Origin: an uncultured Clostridium sp. | Lineage (GTDB): Bacteria > Bacillota > Clostridia > Clostridiales > Clostridiaceae | Assembly: GCA_934746785.1 (NCBI GenBank) | Contig: CAKVFO010000159.1 | Span: forward strand, 1-7,176 | Direction of reading: 5' to 3' | DNA length: 7,176 nt | In this document: one piece after another, positions 5,143 through 7,176 of the stretch | How the letters are laid out: each line of letters starts with the position of its first letter | Position numbering within the stretch: position 1 is the stretch's first letter | Translations under genes and position numbers: made by a program | The notes under the pieces: model-generated | Databases searched by the model: none | Told to the model about the DNA's origin: nothing | What the model saw: the letters and a program-made list of their open reading frames with translations, nothing else

Positions 5143-6795
5143 TTAGCTTATAGTTTTAACATTGCTTGCAATTATGTATTTACTTGACTTGGAATTAATA
5201 TACTCTATAGAAACTTTATCCCCTTCTCTAAGCATGGCTGCTTCCCTTATAGTTTCAGTTGAAATAGAATATATATTTTCTTTTTCTTTTAACTTTATAT
5301 CATATATACTTGTCCCATTCTTCACTACTAAACCTATTCTCTCAATTTCTCCTTCTACAGTTTCCTTTGCACTTGATCCATCTAAAGAAATGTTACTGTT
5401 ACTTAATACATCTACATATTTATTTAACGCAGCTTGAACTGTATCACCTACACCTACAATATTATAATTTTTAACATCAACTAACGCATATTGTTTAACA
5501 AGCCCACCGGAATCTTTTAATGTTGTAAAATAAGTTGGTTCTCCTTGAATATTAATTAAATAAGGGAATGTAGCTGAATATCCATATTGCTGAACTTGCC
5601 CTTCTGCTGACTTCATACTGGCTGCTTCTGTTGCTCCTGATGTTTTATAAATAGTTGTATTACCATTTCTAGTATTAGTTAAAGTAAATCCTGCTAAACC
5701 TTCATCATTTCCTACCGAAGTTATACCAGTATAATAAAAACATTCTCCATTATTATAAATTAAATTCATACCATCTGTTGATTTTAATTTATCTTTATCA
5801 TTGAAGTTAAATACACCATGTACTAGCTCTCCCCATTTATCAATATAATTTTTAATAAATTGAGCTGGCTGTATTCTATCTACCCACTTAGGTGTTTCAT
5901 CTATAGAATAAACTTCTGAAACACCAGTCTGTGCATCCATAATTAATGTACCAATAGCTTTTCTTTCAGATAATCCTACTGCTGTATCATACCTTGTTAT
6001 AACCCAGTATGGTCTTCCTTCATCATCAAGCTCGAAAGTATAATCCGTATGAGCTGCTCCCATATCTCTTAAATAAGCTGCTCTTTTTAAATCACTTAAA
6101 ACATACGAAGAATCAAGATATTTAATATGAAGAGGTTCTCCATTTAAATCAGTTATAAGCTGTACATCATTTTGATTTGTAGCACTTACCTTAATATATC
6201 CGCTTGTCCCTTTTCTATTAGTTATCCACTTAATAAAAGAAGAATGTTCAAGAGGAGCAACATAATATAATTCTCCATTTATACTTTGAAGATGAAGCTC
6301 ACCTATAGTGACCTGACTACCTAATGAAGGAATTTCTCCTAATTTCTTATCAGCTAACTTTCCTGCTAATTCCTTATCTATAGTAGGAAGCTGACTTAAG
6401 TCAATAGGTTCTATTTCATTAGAAAACTCCACTTCTTCTACATTTCCTAATAAGTTTCTATGACTCTTGTAACTAATTATAGGACTAAAAATAAAGTTAG
6501 CAGAAATAAATAACAATAATACTATTATCCCTGCATTTCTTAATCCTTTCATTGAATATATCATTCCATATATAAAAGATACAGCAATGAAAGGTAAAAG
6601 AATAACTGACGCACTTAATGTAAAGTCTAAAATTAATTTACCTTCAACAAATAATATTACTGCTAATATAAAGTAAAAACTAAGCATTACTTTTAAAAAA
6701 GATTTAAAACTTCCTCCACTTCTTATAGTATTTTTCTTTCCAAAAAATTTATGAAAAATATCTCTTAAATTATTTTCATTAAAACCCTGTTCCAT
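5143..6795 (-). CDS. Membrane-anchored protein of unknown function with PepSY-like repeats
   Basis: This is a 550-residue protein I cannot name. The cytoplasmic N-terminus is basic. Three hydrophobic helices follow at about 31-50, 54-80 and 87-106, with a positively charged loop (SMKGLRN) between the second and third. By the positive-inside rule, residues 110-550 should be outside the membrane. This ectodomain shows four similar units, each with a xGE/GRP turn, an aromatic strand, a loop and a second strand: about 163-215, 251-300, 343-395 and 409-455. They resemble PepSY-type modules, judged from pattern only. The last part (about 475-550: EGEIERIG, EGDKVSIEYIN) looks like a small beta-barrel, perhaps OB-like. 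ATG 6795 follows AGGAGG (6801-6806, 5-base spacing). The gene has its own extended -10 promoter and terminator and is divergent from a metal transporter. A role in envelope assembly or protease control is only a guess. Confidence 0.9.
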   Translation of the reverse strand: MEQGFNENNLRDIFHKFFGKKNTIRSGGSFKSFLKVMLSFYFILAVILFVEGKLILDFTLSASVILLPFIAVSFIYGMIYSMKGLRNAGIIVLLLFISANFIFSPIISYKSHRNLLGNVEEVEFSNEIEPIDLSQLPTIDKELAGKLADKKLGEIPSLGSQVTIGELHLQSINGELYYVAPLEHSSFIKWITNRKGTSGYIKVSATNQNDVQLITDLNGEPLHIKYLDSSYVLSDLKRAAYLRDMGAAHTDYTFELDDEGRPYWVITRYDTAVGLSERKAIGTLIMDAQTGVSEVYSIDETPKWVDRIQPAQFIKNYIDKWGELVHGVFNFNDKDKLKSTDGMNLIYNNGECFYYTGITSVGNDEGLAGFTLTNTRNGNTTIYKTSGATEAASMKSAEGQVQQYGYSATFPYLINIQGEPTYFTTLKDSGGLVKQYALVDVKNYNIVGVGDTVQAALNKYVDVLSNSNISLDGSSAKETVEGEIERIGLVVKNGTSIYDIKLKEKENIYSISTETIREAAMLREGDKVSIEYINSKSSKYIIASNVKTIS

Positions 6796-6824
6796 ATTTA
6801 CCTCCTATTTTTTATAATGTCTAG

Positions 6825-6833
6825 ATTATAACA
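6825..6833 (-). promoter_or_regulatory. Extended -10 promoter of the 550-residue protein gene
   Basis: On the minus strand TGTTATAAT (TG-N-TATAAT) forms an extended -10 with no strong -35. It would give a leader of about 22 bases. The -10 is one arm of a 7-bp dyad: TTATAAT at 6812-6818 mirrors ATTATAA at 6825-6831. A repressor could bind there, although such AT dyads also arise by chance. Confidence 0.5.
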
Positions 6834-6871
6834 TAAAAAGTTAGTTAAAACCACATAATATTTAAAACAAT

Positions 6872-6900
6872 ATCACATATCATTTAACTTACTTTATAAT
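6872..6900 (+). promoter_or_regulatory. Candidate promoter of the zupT-like gene
   Basis: A -35-like ATCACA (6872-6877, four of six consensus bases) precedes a perfect TATAAT (6895-6900) with 17-base spacing. It points toward the ZIP transporter gene and predicts a leader of about 60 bases. It is divergent from the minus-strand promoter at 6825-6833, within a 173-base intergenic region. I recognise no clear Zur, Fur or MntR operator. Confidence 0.5.
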
Positions 6901-6968
6901 TTTTAGAATATACTTGGGAATTCAAAAATAAACTTAAATATAAATAAGTAATTTTTAGGAGTACAATT

Positions 6969-7176
6969 ATGTTTTTTAGTAAAGAAATTATGCCAATTTT
7001 TCTTTCACTACTTGCAGGGCTATCTACAATATTAGGTGCTTTTATGGTCTTTTTCTCAAAAACAAAAAGTAAAAGATTAATTACATTTGCTCTTTCATTC
7101 TCTGCTGGCGTTATGATTACAATATCCTTTACAGATCTTCTGCCTACAGCTAATGATACTTTAGATAAAATATATG
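6969..7176 (+). CDS. zupT: ZIP-family metal transporter, N-terminal 69 residues (3' end outside window)
   Basis: This is the start of a ZIP (ZRT/IRT-like) divalent-metal uptake protein of the bacterial ZupT/GufA type, an inner-membrane carrier for zinc and often other divalent metals. The first membrane helix (about 8-29) contains the family pattern AGLSTILGA (16-24). The second (about 38-57) carries ALSFSAGVMITISFTDLLP (41-59), the strongly conserved ZupT block, with Asp where ELLP is commoner. A basic cytoplasmic loop KTKSKR (31-36) joins the helices. ATG 6969 follows AGGAG (6957-6961, 7-base spacing). The frame stays open to the window end. The metal-binding helices IV and V are not included, so substrate cannot be judged. 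Confidence 0.9.
   Translation, partial: MFFSKEIMPIFLSLLAGLSTILGAFMVFFSKTKSKRLITFALSFSAGVMITISFTDLLPTANDTLDKIY

Noticed and set aside
5162..5437. Plus-strand open frame of 91 codons inside the 550-residue protein gene
   Set aside because: It is antisense to a well-supported gene, with no ribosome site.
1..7176. CRISPR array, insertion sequence, prophage, tRNA or rRNA
   Set aside because: No regularly spaced repeats, transposase, integrase, terminal inverted repeats flanking a gene, or structured RNA signatures were seen on either strand.

Overview
The window is strongly AT-rich. Shine-Dalgarno sites are strong (AGGAGG types), codons mostly end in A or T, intrinsic terminators are abundant, and amtB precedes the PII gene as in Bacillus nrgAB. 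Together this points to a low-GC Firmicute, most likely Clostridium sensu stricto. That placement is inferred from composition and gene style; no marker gene is present. The window looks like ordinary chromosome: no phage, IS, CRISPR, tRNA or rRNA signal was found.

Layout. Positions 1-680 (+) hold the 3' end of an ammonium channel gene (amtB) and a PII signalling protein (glnK), closing on a nested hairpin at 679-770. Four genes then run on the minus strand, each apparently its own transcription unit. Listed in window order, they are an unrecognised small secreted or membrane-anchored protein (792-1574), an AbgT-family transporter (1742-3283), homoserine dehydrogenase with an ACT domain (3636-4934), and a 550-residue membrane-anchored protein of unknown function with PepSY-like repeats (5143-6795). 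Terminator-like hairpins separate all of them, and a promoter candidate precedes each. Divergent from the last gene, a ZIP-family metal transporter (zupT-like) starts at 6969 (+) and runs off the window.

How they work together. Only amtB-glnK forms an evident functional unit: the PII trimer docks on the AmtB channel and gates ammonium entry according to nitrogen and energy status. The PII T-loop has Val at the position that is uridylylated in enterobacteria, so gating probably depends on ligand binding alone. The other genes (aminobenzoyl-glutamate-type transport, Thr/Met branch-point synthesis, envelope protein, metal uptake) look like unlinked housekeeping functions.

Most worth a second look are the internally duplicated Asn-rich orphan protein, the four-repeat ectodomain of the 550-residue protein, a perfect 22-bp hairpin at 3525-3572 in addition to the hom terminator, and the nested terminator after glnK. 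I found no convincing new multi-gene system.
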